DNA of 64,000 nucleotides from Paenibacillus sp. MZ04-78.2. GTDB taxonomy: Bacteria > Bacillota > Bacilli > Paenibacillales > NBRC-103111. Location: positions 85,554 through 149,553 of the forward strand of contig NZ_JANAVJ010000010.1 in assembly GCF_024213375.1 (NCBI RefSeq). The letters are read 5' to 3'. Of this stretch, positions 32,580 through 41,365 are shown piece by piece. The notes under the pieces were generated by a model. That model made no database searches, was not told the DNA's origin, and worked only from the letters and a program-made list of their open reading frames with translations. A program made the position numbers and the translations under genes. Positions within the stretch are counted from its first letter, which is position 1; every line of letters begins with the position of its first letter.

Positions 32580-35500
32580 ATGCAAATCATGTTTGAGAGC
32601 GAAAGGACGTATTGGCAGGACAGGTTCGATAGCGAGGATCGGGTAACGGCCTTTCCTTATACAAGCGGCCGGAACAATGCTCCTGAGGGCATCCGACATG
32701 TATCGAACACGTTTGCGCCGGAGATTTCCGGCCGGATCGCCGCGATTACTGGCGGGGGAGCGCCGCTTCCCGTATTTATGGTCTTGATGGCGGGTGTCAA
32801 AGCGCTGCTCTATGCTTACACGAATGAAGAGCAACTGATTGTCGGTACGCCTCCAGTCCCGGCTCCAGGCGACAGCGCCGCTCCAGTAAATCCGCTTTTG
32901 CTGATCAAAACCCGGATCAGCCCGGATACGGCCTTCCGCAGCTTGCTGAACAGCCTGAGAAGCTCGGTATCCGAAGCCATTGAGCATCAAAATCTGCCTT
33001 ACTGGAATTACACCGGACAGGTGCAAATCCCGCTGCTTGCCAGCGGGATTCCCCTGATCGCCACGTGGGTAACGCTCAATCAGCTTCACACCCGGAACCA
33101 TGCCGAGAAAGTGGCTGCCGAGCTTGCGTTCCACTTTGACTGGCAGGATGGGGCGGCTTCCGTGCAGGTTTCGTATGAGGGCAGCAAGTATGAGGAGGGG
33201 TTCATCCGGCAGCTGCTTGCGCATTTGCACAAGCTCTTTTCCGTGGTGTTGTTTGAACCGGAACTGCCCCTCCTGCAAGCCGATTTTGTATCGGAGGAAG
33301 AGAAGGAGCAACTGCTTGAGCGATTCAACCCGGCTGCGGCTCCGTATCCCCGGGAGTTCACGATCCACCAGTTATTTGAAGAACAGGCCCGGCGCCTGCC
33401 TGATCAGACTTCCGTGGTGTGCGGCGGGGAATCGCTGACTTACCTGGAGCTTGCCGGGCGGTCCAGCGCTATTGCCGCGGCTTTGGAGAAAGCGGGCATA
33501 CAGAAGGAAGAGCTTGTCGGCATGATCGCCGGGCGTTCCATCGACATGATTGCCGGCATCCTCGGCATTCTGAAAGCCGGGGGCGCTTATGTACCGATTG
33601 ATCCGGATTATCCGGACGAGCGTATTCGTTACTTGCTGGAAGACTCGGGCGTCCGGGTGCTGCTGTCCTCTGAGGCTTCCCGCGAAAGAGCGGAGGTTTT
33701 CTCAGACGCCATCGAACAAATCTTGGATATCAACGAGGCGTCTGTAAAGGCTCCGCTGGCAGACGTTGAAGCACGTAACGCAGGCTCAGCAGCCACACAT
33801 GACCCGCAGCAGCTCGCCTATATCATGTATACATCGGGGTCGACGGGAAGACCTAAGGGCGTTATGGTCGAGCACCGCAACGTCGTGCGGCTCGTGAAAC
33901 AGACGAATGATGTCGAGCTGGATGAAAACACGCGTATTCTGCAAACCGGCGCGGTCGTCTTCGATGCCTCCACCTTTGAAGTTTGGGGCGCTTTGTTGAA
34001 TGGGGGCACGCTTTATCTCGTCGATAAGGACGTTATCTTGAGCGCGGCGAAGCTGAAGGAAGCGATCCAAGCCTATGGAATTACGACGTTGTGGCTGACG
34101 TCCCCGTTGTTTTCTCAATTGGCCCAGCAGGACATCGGCCTGTTTAGCGGTCTGCACACGCTTGTTGTCGGCGGGGATGTTTTGTCCGTGCCCCATGTCA
34201 ACCGTGTGCTTCGCGAACATCCGTCGCTGCATCTTATCAATGGATATGGACCTACGGAGAATACTACGTTTTCCACCACGCATAGGATTGTCGGGGAACA
34301 AACAGAAGCCGTGCCGATCGGCCGTCCGATTGCTCACTCCACCGCTTACGTCGTCAACGTGGCAAACAAGCTGGCTCCTATTGGCGCATGGGGGGAACTG
34401 CTCGTCGGCGGGGACGGCGTAGCACGCGGCTATTTGGACCAACCGGAGATGACGGCTGGGAAGTTTATCCCGAATCCGTTTGCCGGCGAAGGCCGCTGCT
34501 ATCGTACAGGAGACTTGGCCAGATGGCGTCCTGATGGCGTGTTGGAGTATAAGGGGAGAATCGACGAGCAGGTGAAAATCCGCGGTTTCCGCATAGAACT
34601 TTCGGAAATCGAAGCCGAGCTGTTTAAGATCGGGAGCATACAGCAAGCGGTGGTGGTCGTCCGCGAAGAGGAAGGTGGCGGGAAATATTTGTGCGCCTAC
34701 TACTCGGCGGAGGAAGCCATCCCGGCGAGCCGTATACGGAGCGAGCTGCTGCAGGAGCTTCCGGAATACATGATACCGGCTCATTTTGTTCAGCTGGAGT
34801 ATCTTCCACTAAATCCGAACGGCAAGGTGGACCGGCGGGCACTGCCTGAACCGGATGCATCGCTAATCGGAGGCGAGGATTATGAAGCTCCGCATACCCC
34901 CATGGAAACGAAGCTCGTTGAAATCTACCAAGAAGTACTGGGGCGTGAGCGTGTAAGTGTGAAAGACAACTTCTTTGACATCGGGGGCCATTCCTTAAAG
35001 GTGCTGCAATTGACCGAAAAAATCTATGATGAGCTTCAGGTGGATATCCCCATTCGCGTCGTCTATGATTATCCTTCGGTCGAAGCGTTGGCTGCGGAAC
35101 TCCTGCAGCTTGAGTTTACCAAGTACGAATATCACCGCGGCGGCAACATCATCAAGCTCAATAGCCCTGGCTTTCTCAATGTGTTCTGCTTCCCGCCAGT
35201 GCTCGGATATGGCATGATGTTTTCAGATATGGCCAGGCACCTGAACAACCACTGCACGGTGTACACGCTTGATTTCATCGATGATTACAAGGATCATGCA
35301 GACTTGTATGATTCGTACATCGAATCGATTCTGCACATACAGGAGCAAGGACCGTATGTGCTTCTCGGTTATTCGGCAGGAGGCAATCTGGTCTTTGAAG
35401 TGGCGAAAGCGATGGAAAAGAAGGGGTACGAAGTGTCTGATGTCCTGATCGTGGATTCGACAAGACGGAATTATGCTGTTGGTTTGCCTGAGAGACTCGA

Positions 35501-35861
35501 TTATGAAACCGACTACTTATTTGCGTATGTGCCTGAGCCGTACAACCAAGTCCTAAACGCCCCCGTGACCAAAGAGAAAGTCAGGAAGAAAATTTATGCT
35601 TACCACCACTATTTAAGCGATCTGGTCAACTCAGGGGAAGTTCAAGCAAACATCCACTGCTTGGTTGCAGAAAATTCGGATATTGGGGAAGAAGAAAAAT
35701 ATAACCGCTCTTTTTGGAAGGATGCGACCCAAACCCGGTATACGGAATATGAGTTGAAGGGCGAGCATTTGGATCTGCTTTTCCCTGGTTTTGTAGAGGA
35801 TAATGTAAAAGTCATTCAAGGCATCATGAAGGAAATCGTCGAACGGACGGAACAGCTGTAG
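32580..35861 (+). CDS. Nonribosomal peptide synthetase, termination subunit with thioesterase
   Basis: A 1093-aa single-module synthetase starting 15 bases after subunit 2, with a CGGAGGTGG ribosome binding site. Approximate order by nucleotide: half C domain without HHxxxDG (32600-33310), A9 (33380-34860), PCP with GGHSL (34982), type I thioesterase (35130-35850). Pocket code A9 is DAFWVGGTF, close to the surfactin/fengycin valine code, so Val (or Ile) is predicted as the last residue. The thioesterase has the nucleophile motif GYSAGG at about 35367, a downstream Asp in VDST and a His in GEHLDLL, consistent with a Ser-Asp-His triad. It would release the chain by hydrolysis or by cyclisation onto a Ser or Thr side chain; the sequence does not say which. 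The N-terminal half domain matches the one opening subunit 2 and is probably a docking or non-catalytic remnant. Confidence 0.94.
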   Translation: MQIMFESERTYWQDRFDSEDRVTAFPYTSGRNNAPEGIRHVSNTFAPEISGRIAAITGGGAPLPVFMVLMAGVKALLYAYTNEEQLIVGTPPVPAPGDSAAPVNPLLLIKTRISPDTAFRSLLNSLRSSVSEAIEHQNLPYWNYTGQVQIPLLASGIPLIATWVTLNQLHTRNHAEKVAAELAFHFDWQDGAASVQVSYEGSKYEEGFIRQLLAHLHKLFSVVLFEPELPLLQADFVSEEEKEQLLERFNPAAAPYPREFTIHQLFEEQARRLPDQTSVVCGGESLTYLELAGRSSAIAAALEKAGIQKEELVGMIAGRSIDMIAGILGILKAGGAYVPIDPDYPDERIRYLLEDSGVRVLLSSEASRERAEVFSDAIEQILDINEASVKAPLADVEARNAGSAATHDPQQLAYIMYTSGSTGRPKGVMVEHRNVVRLVKQTNDVELDENTRILQTGAVVFDASTFEVWGALLNGGTLYLVDKDVILSAAKLKEAIQAYGITTLWLTSPLFSQLAQQDIGLFSGLHTLVVGGDVLSVPHVNRVLREHPSLHLINGYGPTENTTFSTTHRIVGEQTEAVPIGRPIAHSTAYVVNVANKLAPIGAWGELLVGGDGVARGYLDQPEMTAGKFIPNPFAGEGRCYRTGDLARWRPDGVLEYKGRIDEQVKIRGFRIELSEIEAELFKIGSIQQAVVVVREEEGGGKYLCAYYSAEEAIPASRIRSELLQELPEYMIPAHFVQLEYLPLNPNGKVDRRALPEPDASLIGGEDYEAPHTPMETKLVEIYQEVLGRERVSVKDNFFDIGGHSLKVLQLTEKIYDELQVDIPIRVVYDYPSVEALAAELLQLEFTKYEYHRGGNIIKLNSPGFLNVFCFPPVLGYGMMFSDMARHLNNHCTVYTLDFIDDYKDHADLYDSYIESILHIQEQGPYVLLGYSAGGNLVFEVAKAMEKKGYEVSDVLIVDSTRRNYAVGLPERLDYETDYLFAYVPEPYNQVLNAPVTKEKVRKKIYAYHHYLSDLVNSGEVQANIHCLVAENSDIGEEEKYNRSFWKDATQTRYTEYELKGEHLDLLFPGFVEDNVKVIQGIMKEIVERTEQL

Positions 35862-35883
35862 CCATTGGGCTATCAACTAAATC

Positions 35884-35941
35884 AATCCTGATCGAACAGA
35901 GGGCCTTTCAGGTCTCCGAATCGATCGGGATTCTTTTTTTG
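35884..35941 (+). terminator. Terminator of the NRPS operon
   Basis: Arms AATCCTGATCG (35884-35894) and CGATCGGGATT (35922-35932) pair with one G-T wobble, enclosing a smaller inner structure, and a C followed by eight T bases comes next. It sits 22 bases after the thioesterase gene stop. Confidence 0.8.
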
Positions 35942-36002
35942 GAGTGGAGAGAGGCTGGGTCTTTTTGCATGTGCAAACGTTCCATCCCGGCATGCGAACC
36001 TG

Positions 36003-36011
36003 TGTTATAAT
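36003..36011 (+). promoter_or_regulatory. Extended -10 promoter for the exonuclease gene
   Basis: The sequence TGTTATAAT is a perfect TGnTATAAT extended -10 about 36 bases before the TTG start. No good -35 lies at 16-18 bases, which is typical of extended -10 promoters. Confidence 0.6.
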
Positions 36012-36046
36012 GATGAAGGAATAACGGTTTATGGGAGAGATGAAGC

Positions 36047-36955
36047 TTGGAGCAGTTGAAGGATACGAACGATATACATGATAACAATGCGACGCTGCCG
36101 CGGGTTCTGCTCGTCGACGGGATGGCTTTGCTGTTCCGCGCTTTTTATGCCACTTCCTACAGCGGATATATTATGAAGACGAGCGACGGGATGCCGACGA
36201 ACGCCGTATTCGGATTCGTGAAATATTTTTGGGACGCGGTTCAGCGGTTTGGGCCGACGCACATCGTATGCTGCTGGGACATGGGGAGCAAAACGTTCCG
36301 CAGCGAGCAATTCACGGAATACAAGGCGAACCGGGTCGATTGCCCGGAAGAGCTTATTCCCCAGTTCGACCTTGTCAAAGAAGTAACGTCCAGCTTCGGT
36401 GTCGTGAACGTCGGCATCACCGGGTACGAGGCTGACGATTGCATCGGCACGCTGGCGAAGCACTATAGTCAGGACGCGGAAGTATACATACTGACGGGAG
36501 ATCACGATATGCTGCAGCTCGTGGACGAGCGGGTGCGTGTCGTGATCATGAAGAAGGGCCAAGGCAACTACGCCGTCTACAGCCCGGAATCGCTGCTTGA
36601 GGAAATGCAGCTGACACCGAAGCAAATTATTGATCTCAAAGGGCTCATGGGCGATACGGCGGATAATTACCCGGGCGTGAAGGGCATCGGAGAAAAGACG
36701 GCGCTCAAGCTGCTGGTGGAGTACGAGTCCATCGAAGGAATCTTGGAAAATCTGGCGCTGCTGCCGAAGGGCGTCCGCTCCAAGATCGAGACGCAGCTCG
36801 ACATGCTGCACCTCTCGCGAAGTCTCGCTACAATTTGCTGCGAAGCTCCCGTCGCTTGCGCGCTGGAAAGCTGCTTCTGGGAAATGGACAGGCAAACGGT
36901 CCTGAGCAAGTTTGAAGAGCTGGAATTCAGGGGATTAATGAAATTGATCGGATAA
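36047..36955 (+). CDS. 5'-3' exonuclease (DNA polymerase I N-terminal type)
   Basis: A 302-aa stand-alone 5'-3' exonuclease/flap nuclease, homologous to the N-terminal domain of DNA polymerase I and to Bacillus YpcP. It would act in the cytoplasm on RNA primers and flaps during lagging-strand processing and repair. The N-terminal PIN-like nuclease has LLVDGMALLFRAFYA near residue 20, then YKANR, and clustered metal-binding acids in GYEADDCIG and TGDHDMLQL. The helix-3-turn-helix DNA-binding part contains LMGDTADNYPGVKGIGEKTA near residue 205. The TTG start is chosen because a GGGAGAG site sits 8 bases upstream; no in-frame ATG nearby is preceded by a site. It has its own promoter and is followed after 20 bases by the thioesterase gene, so the two may be cotranscribed. 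Confidence 0.88.
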   Translation: MEQLKDTNDIHDNNATLPRVLLVDGMALLFRAFYATSYSGYIMKTSDGMPTNAVFGFVKYFWDAVQRFGPTHIVCCWDMGSKTFRSEQFTEYKANRVDCPEELIPQFDLVKEVTSSFGVVNVGITGYEADDCIGTLAKHYSQDAEVYILTGDHDMLQLVDERVRVVIMKKGQGNYAVYSPESLLEEMQLTPKQIIDLKGLMGDTADNYPGVKGIGEKTALKLLVEYESIEGILENLALLPKGVRSKIETQLDMLHLSRSLATICCEAPVACALESCFWEMDRQTVLSKFEELEFRGLMKLIG

Positions 36956-36975
36956 TGAAAAGGGGCGCCTGACTT

Positions 36976-37488
36976 ATGGAACAACAATATGTCAAACAAT
37001 CGCGATGCTACAAGACTTCCCGGGTGTTCCCGACTGATGTCAACAATCACGATACGTTGTTCGGCGGCAAGCTGATGGCTGATATTGACGATATCGCTTC
37101 GATTTCGGCTTCCAAGCATTGCCGCGAAAACGTCGTAACCGCATCTACCGACTCCGTCGACTTTTTGTCGCCCGTGCGGCAAACGGAATCAGTCTGTCTC
37201 GAATCGTTCGTCACGTGGACCGGCAAAAGCTCGATGGAGGTGTTCGTCAAAGTGATCACCGAGGACCTGATTACCGGCGAGCGGAAAATCGCGGCAACGG
37301 CTTTCCTGACCTTCGTCGCGCTGGATGACGACCAGCGTCCCGTTCCAGTGCCGCAAGTCGTTCCGGAGACGGAGGAAGAGAAGCGGCTGCACGAAACGGC
37401 GAAGCACCGGGCGGAAATGCGCAGAATTCGCCGGGAGCAGAGCAAGGCATTTGCCGATTATTTGATTACGGATTTTCCATGGGAATAA
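36976..37488 (+). CDS. Acyl-CoA thioesterase, hotdog fold
   Basis: A 170-aa protein of the cytosolic acyl-CoA hydrolase family (YkhA/YciA/BFIT type), which cleaves acyl-CoA to free acid and CoA. The hotdog-fold core is recognisable from FPTDVNNHDTLFGGKLMADID near residue 20, which holds the conserved Asn/Asp and GG of the active site. SVDFLSPVRQTESV follows near residue 60, and FLTFVALD ends the fold near residue 116. The charged C-terminal tail (about residues 135-165) is usual for Bacillus members. A GGGGCG site precedes the ATG. It lies 20 bases after the exonuclease gene and is closed by a hairpin at 37507. A link to the NRPS acyl group is possible but not supported; this gene is common outside such clusters. 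Confidence 0.85.
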   Translation: MEQQYVKQSRCYKTSRVFPTDVNNHDTLFGGKLMADIDDIASISASKHCRENVVTASTDSVDFLSPVRQTESVCLESFVTWTGKSSMEVFVKVITEDLITGERKIAATAFLTFVALDDDQRPVPVPQVVPETEEEKRLHETAKHRAEMRRIRREQSKAFADYLITDFPWE

Positions 37489-37506
37489 CCGAAGATGACA
37501 ATGAAA

Positions 37507-37547
37507 CAGACCTCCGAAGGCTGCCGATGCGGCCCGGAGGTCTGTTC
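37507..37547 (+). terminator. Hairpin after the thioesterase gene
   Basis: Perfect 10-bp arms CAGACCTCCG (37507-37516) and CGGAGGTCTG (37535-37544) flank an 18-nt loop. The following tract (TTCTGATTT) is only weakly T-rich. Confidence 0.65.
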
Positions 37548-37636
37548 TGATTTAGCTTGGAAGCGCAGGCCAGGCTTACCGGGATTCGGCGGGGAGGCCG
37601 TGTGCGTGGTGGGGAAAGGGAGCGGGGCAAAGTAAA

Positions 37637-37666
37637 AGACGGGCTTACTGTGAAGTAATCCCGTCT
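37637..37666 (-). terminator. Hairpin after the DUF3055-like gene
   Basis: Arms AGACGGG and CCCGTCT, extended by GCTTAC against GTAAT with one mismatch, lie just beyond the minus-strand stop at 37679. On the minus strand it is followed by TTTTACTTT. Convergent genes on both sides fit a terminator. Confidence 0.5.
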
Positions 37667-37678
37667 CCCGTTATCCGT

Positions 37679-37972
37679 TCAAATATCCGAGAAGCTGATC
37701 GGCCCGACAACCTCGCTCAGAAACGCCCGCAGCTCGTTGGCCTCTTCTTCGCTAAGCTTGTACGCATGCTCCAGATATCCTTCTTCCTCCAGATCGTCCG
37801 GTCCGATGACCGCTGTCCGTCCCGTTTGCATGTCGGTTACTAATTTTTTTCCATAAAAACGATTCGTGCTCGTAATCGCCAGATCGAACCGCCGCAGCGT
37901 TTCGCCGACGACGCATACGAAGCGGGTTCTCGTTTCTTCCGTACCGTCGTACAAAAAATCAAACTCCGTCAT
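37679..37972 (-). CDS. DUF3055-like conserved protein
   Basis: A 97-aa acidic cytoplasmic protein. The ATG at 37972 has GGAGG seven bases upstream. The frame stays open far 5' across the opposite strand of ilvD, but that part is a shadow of ilvD and has no independent support. The sequence contains RFDLAITSTNRFYGKKLV and IGPDDLEEEGYLEHAY, which resemble the small Firmicutes DUF3055 family. The function of that family is unknown to me. It is a single gene facing away from ilvD, with a hairpin after its stop. The family name is from memory and moderately sure; that this is a real gene is well supported by its ribosome binding site and composition. Confidence 0.65.
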   Translation of the reverse strand: MTEFDFLYDGTEETRTRFVCVVGETLRRFDLAITSTNRFYGKKLVTDMQTGRTAVIGPDDLEEEGYLEHAYKLSEEEANELRAFLSEVVGPISFSDI

Positions 37973-38090
37973 GACGCATCCTCCGATACTTAAATTCCTG
38001 AAGCTAACCGAATTATAACAGATTTGCCGACCGAGCCGCAAAAACGCCCCATCAGCCGGGGAAACGGGCATTTTTCCAGTCCGGTTCACA

Positions 38091-38119
38091 TTTTCAATTC
38101 GGGGGAAACGTGATACAAT
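38091..38119 (+). promoter_or_regulatory. Putative ilvD promoter
   Basis: TGATACAAT (extended -10, hexamer at 38114-38119) lies about 64 bases before the ilvD start, with a weak TTTTCA at 38091 spaced 17 bases upstream. No T-box or leader peptide is visible in the short 5' region. Confidence 0.45.
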
Positions 38120-38182
38120 CGAGTGAAGCGTTAAATCGTAAAATTCTACTTTCATAGGGATAGAAACGGAGGCTTTAAGCGA

Positions 38183-39868
38183 ATGTCCAAGGGAAAAATG
38201 AGAAGCGACATGATCAAAAAGGGCTTTGACCGCGCTCCGCACCGCAGCTTGCTGCGTGCCGCCGGCGTCAAAGAGGAGGACTTCGACAAGCCGTTTATCG
38301 CGGTTTGCAACTCGTATATCGACATCGTTCCGGGTCACGTTCACCTGCAGGAGTTCGGGAAGATCGTGAAAGAAGCGATTCGCGAAGCGGGCGGCGTGCC
38401 GTTTGAATTTAATACGATCGGCGTAGACGACGGCATTGCCATGGGGCACATCGGCATGCGCTATTCTTTGCCGAGCCGCGAGATCATAGCCGATTCTCTC
38501 GAAACGGTCGTGTCCGCGCACTGGTTCGACGGCATGGTCTGCATCCCGAACTGCGACAAAATTACGCCGGGCATGATGATGGGCGCGCTGCGCGTCAACA
38601 TTCCGACGGTCTTCGTCAGCGGCGGTCCGATGAAAGCCGGGAAAACGAGCGACGGCCGTTCGATTTCGCTGTCCTCCGTGTTCGAAGGCGTGGGTGCTTA
38701 CCAAGCCGGCAAAATCGACGACAAAGGTCTGCTTGAGCTTGAGCAATACGGCTGTCCGACTTGCGGCTCCTGCTCCGGCATGTTTACGGCCAACTCGATG
38801 AACTGTCTGGCGGAAGCTCTCGGTTTGGCGCTCCCGGGCAACGGCACGATTTTGGCGGTATCCGAAGACCGCAAGGAATTCGTGAAGCGTTCCGCGAAGC
38901 AGCTCATGGAGCTGATTCAAAAGGATATCAAGCCGCGCGATATCGTGACGATAGAAGCGATCGACAATGCGTTCGCGCTGGATATGGCGATGGGCGGCTC
39001 GACCAATACCGTCCTGCATACATTGGCTTTGGCGCACGAAGCGGGCTTCGAATACCCGATCGAGCGGATCAACGAAGTGGCGAAGCGCATCCCGCACTTG
39101 GCCAAAATTGCCCCGGCCTCCGATTACCATATCGAGGACGTGCATAATGCCGGAGGCGCGAGCGCCGTTCTGAACGAATTGTTCAAAAAGCCGGGCGCGC
39201 TGCACGGCGATCGCATCACCGTAACCGGCAAAACGCTGCGCGAAAACGTAGCCGGCTGCGACATTTTGAACACGGACGTCATCCATACGCTCGACAATCC
39301 GCACTCGGAGCAAGGCGGCTTGGCGGTGTTGTTCGGCAACCTGGCGCCGAACGGCTCGATCATCAAGGTCGGCGCGGTGGACAAGTCCGTAGGCGGTTTT
39401 CACAAGGGCCCGGCGATCTGCTTCGATTCGCAGGAAGCGGCGCTGGAAGGCATCGCCAACGGCAAAGTAAAAGAAGGCCACGTCGTCGTTATCCGTTACG
39501 AAGGCCCGAAAGGCGGTCCCGGCATGCCCGAAATGCTCGCCCCGACCTCGCAGATCGTCGGGATGGGACTGGGCGCGAAGGTCGGTCTCATTACGGACGG
39601 CCGTTTCTCCGGCGCATCGCGCGGCATCAGCATCGGCCACATCTCGCCGGAAGCGGCGGAAGGCGGTCCGATCGCATTCGTCGAGGATGGCGATATCATT
39701 GAGCTTGATCTCGTCAACCGCAAAATCGAGCTGCTGGTCAGCGATGAGGAATTCGAACGCCGCCGTGCGAACTGGAAAGGCTTCGAGCCGAAGGTGAAGA
39801 CGGGGTATCTGGCCCGCTATTCCAAGCTCGTAACCTCCGCCAGCACCGGCGGAGTGATGAAAATCTAA
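38183..39868 (+). CDS. ilvD: Dihydroxy-acid dehydratase
   Basis: A 561-aa iron-sulfur dehydratase that converts 2,3-dihydroxy-isovalerate and 2,3-dihydroxy-3-methylvalerate to the keto acids of valine and isoleucine. Its full length matches the family. Cluster-binding Cys residues are visible in VCNSY (about residue 50), [15 protein letters not shown] (about 122) and [18 protein letters not shown] (about 195). [20 protein letters not shown] near residue 475 is the conserved C-terminal signature with the catalytic Ser region. ACGGAGG precedes the ATG. The gene is monocistronic between a putative promoter and a strong terminator, away from other ilv genes. It could also supply precursors for the predicted Val/Ile residues of the NRPS product, though its housekeeping role is enough to explain it. 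Confidence 0.95.
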   Translation: MSKGKMRSDMIKKGFDRAPHRSLLRAAGVKEEDFDKPFIAVCNSYIDIVPGHVHLQEFGKIVKEAIREAGGVPFEFNTIGVDDGIAMGHIGMRYSLPSREIIADSLETVVSAHWFDGMVCIPNCDKITPGMMMGALRVNIPTVFVSGGPMKAGKTSDGRSISLSSVFEGVGAYQAGKIDDKGLLELEQYGCPTCGSCSGMFTANSMNCLAEALGLALPGNGTILAVSEDRKEFVKRSAKQLMELIQKDIKPRDIVTIEAIDNAFALDMAMGGSTNTVLHTLALAHEAGFEYPIERINEVAKRIPHLAKIAPASDYHIEDVHNAGGASAVLNELFKKPGALHGDRITVTGKTLRENVAGCDILNTDVIHTLDNPHSEQGGLAVLFGNLAPNGSIIKVGAVDKSVGGFHKGPAICFDSQEAALEGIANGKVKEGHVVVIRYEGPKGGPGMPEMLAPTSQIVGMGLGAKVGLITDGRFSGASRGISIGHISPEAAEGGPIAFVEDGDIIELDLVNRKIELLVSDEEFERRRANWKGFEPKVKTGYLARYSKLVTSASTGGVMKI

Positions 39869-39879
39869 GAAGCAAACAG

Positions 39880-39917
39880 AGCGGCTCACCGGGAGCGATT
39901 CCGGCGGGCCGCTTTTT
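39880..39917 (+). terminator. ilvD terminator
   Basis: Arms AGCGGC (39880-39885) and GCCGCT (39908-39913), with inner pairing of CCGG to CCGG, are followed directly by a T-run. It starts 12 bases after the ilvD stop. Confidence 0.85.
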
Positions 39918-39966
39918 AGTAGGGATGTATTTGTGTTAAAATACGTCAGTGGACAAACAAATAACC

Positions 39967-41331
39967 TTATTTCAACAAGAAAATCCAATCCCACTCCGGC
40001 TCCCGATCTTGCACGACAGCCAGCAGCGTAAGCGCAACGCCCGCAGCCCCGTCCAGCAGTCCGGCGAAATGCTGCTTTTCGCCAGCCTCCAGCTCTTCAA
40101 AGCCGTAAGGCGCACTCGCGTCAAAGGAGTGAATAATACGATCGACAAGATGGTCGCGTAGAGGAAGCAGCTCCGCGCTTCCCGTGTCTGCGATCATCCG
40201 CTGCGTCATTTGCAGAAGACCGGCATAGCCGTGGCAAAATGTGGAATAATGCAAATTCCACAGCTCTTCGGGACGCTGGGCTGTGCCAAGAAACGATTCA
40301 ATCGCCGCTTGCTTCCACGCCGGTTCCCCGAGTGCTTGCCCCGCGAGCCATAGCGTACGCGCTACGCCCGGCCCGCCGTAGCACCAAGCTTCGCGAGGCG
40401 GCGAGCTGTCTGCCGCACCCGCTGCTTGCTCTTGCCACGAGACATGAGCAGGCCAGTAAGGGCCGTATTCATCCTTGATCTTAAACCGCATCAACCACTC
40501 GGCGACGGATCGGATGGCTTCCCGCCCGCCCTCCACTTCTACGCCTTGCTGATGCGCAAGGGAGAGCAGGGCTAAGGGACCCGGAATACCATGGGAAACG
40601 CCGCAGTTGAAGTAGCCCTCGGGATATAACTCCTGATCGGAGGTTGACATCATCCGGTCGGGCGAAATATACCATCCCGGCACCTGCGTGTTTTGCACCT
40701 CCTTGTACTCGCACAGCTCAACCATATACTCAAGCACCTGCGTAAGCGCAAGGCGCATCTCGGGCTGCTCCTTAAAGTGCAGCAAATAACGGCCGATTCC
40801 GCTTAAGCCCTGTATCACGTCGTGATCGGACATGAGCGCGCCTTCTTTTATATTTCTCCGGACAACATACATGTAATCCGGGAACATGCGAAGGAAAAAG
40901 TCGTTGAGGCTCCGAATCATATTCCCGTACCGGGTGCCCTGCCGCGACAAAGCCTGGATGCCCGTAACGACTCCGGCCATACCGGTCCAGAGAGACAAGG
41001 ACTCGATTCCTCGCTGTTCCAGAGCTTGCTGCATGAGAACAACATAGCGGTGGCCTGTGACGTCCCATTGTCCATCGGGCTCCAGGCGATCCAGTTCGCT
41101 GAGCAGCAGGCATAAACCCGAATACCCCCGCGCAAGGTGAAGCCCGTCCCACTTGATGTAGAACTTCCCTTGCTCGATCTGTTCCTGTTCTTGCGCGAGG
41201 GCGAATTGCTCGATGTCTCCCGGTTCCTTCAAACGCCGGGCGATCTCCATCACAATCGAGCGGACCCGCTCGATTCGTTCGGCGCCTTCAAGCGGCAGCC
41301 ACTTGGCCTCGCAAGTTTCTTTCGGGTTCAT
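39967..41331 (-). CDS. lanC: Lanthipeptide cyclase LanC
   Basis: A 454-aa cyclase that would join Cys thiols to dehydrated Ser/Thr residues to form lanthionine rings. The zinc ligands of the family are visible: Cys317 in WCYGGPGV and Cys366-His367 in FCHGYAG. His247 in NCGVSHGIPGPL matches the catalytic His region of NisC. The Gly-rich repeats GYSGLCLLL, WTGMAGV and GLSGIGRYLL fit the alpha/alpha toroid. The start at 41331 is chosen because AAGGGAGAA sits 6 bases upstream; the frame is open further but would run into the transporter gene. It is the last gene of the minus-strand cluster, 34 bases after the exporter gene. At 454 aa it is at the long end of the family range. Confidence 0.93.
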   Translation of the reverse strand: MNPKETCEAKWLPLEGAERIERVRSIVMEIARRLKEPGDIEQFALAQEQEQIEQGKFYIKWDGLHLARGYSGLCLLLSELDRLEPDGQWDVTGHRYVVLMQQALEQRGIESLSLWTGMAGVVTGIQALSRQGTRYGNMIRSLNDFFLRMFPDYMYVVRRNIKEGALMSDHDVIQGLSGIGRYLLHFKEQPEMRLALTQVLEYMVELCEYKEVQNTQVPGWYISPDRMMSTSDQELYPEGYFNCGVSHGIPGPLALLSLAHQQGVEVEGGREAIRSVAEWLMRFKIKDEYGPYWPAHVSWQEQAAGAADSSPPREAWCYGGPGVARTLWLAGQALGEPAWKQAAIESFLGTAQRPEELWNLHYSTFCHGYAGLLQMTQRMIADTGSAELLPLRDHLVDRIIHSFDASAPYGFEELEAGEKQHFAGLLDGAAGVALTLLAVVQDREPEWDWIFLLK

Positions 41332-41365
41332 TCCGATTTCTCCCTTCGGATCATGGTTTCCGTGA

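Noticed and set aside
36976..37488. Acyl-CoA thioesterase as part of the NRPS cluster
   Set aside because: A terminator closes the NRPS operon and the exonuclease gene with its own promoter comes between. This thioesterase family is common housekeeping.
37973..39994. Long minus-strand open frame continuing upstream of the DUF3055-like gene
   Set aside because: It is the antisense of ilvD, with Arg/His/Asp-rich low-quality sequence. Only the last 97 codons have a ribosome binding site and a natural composition.
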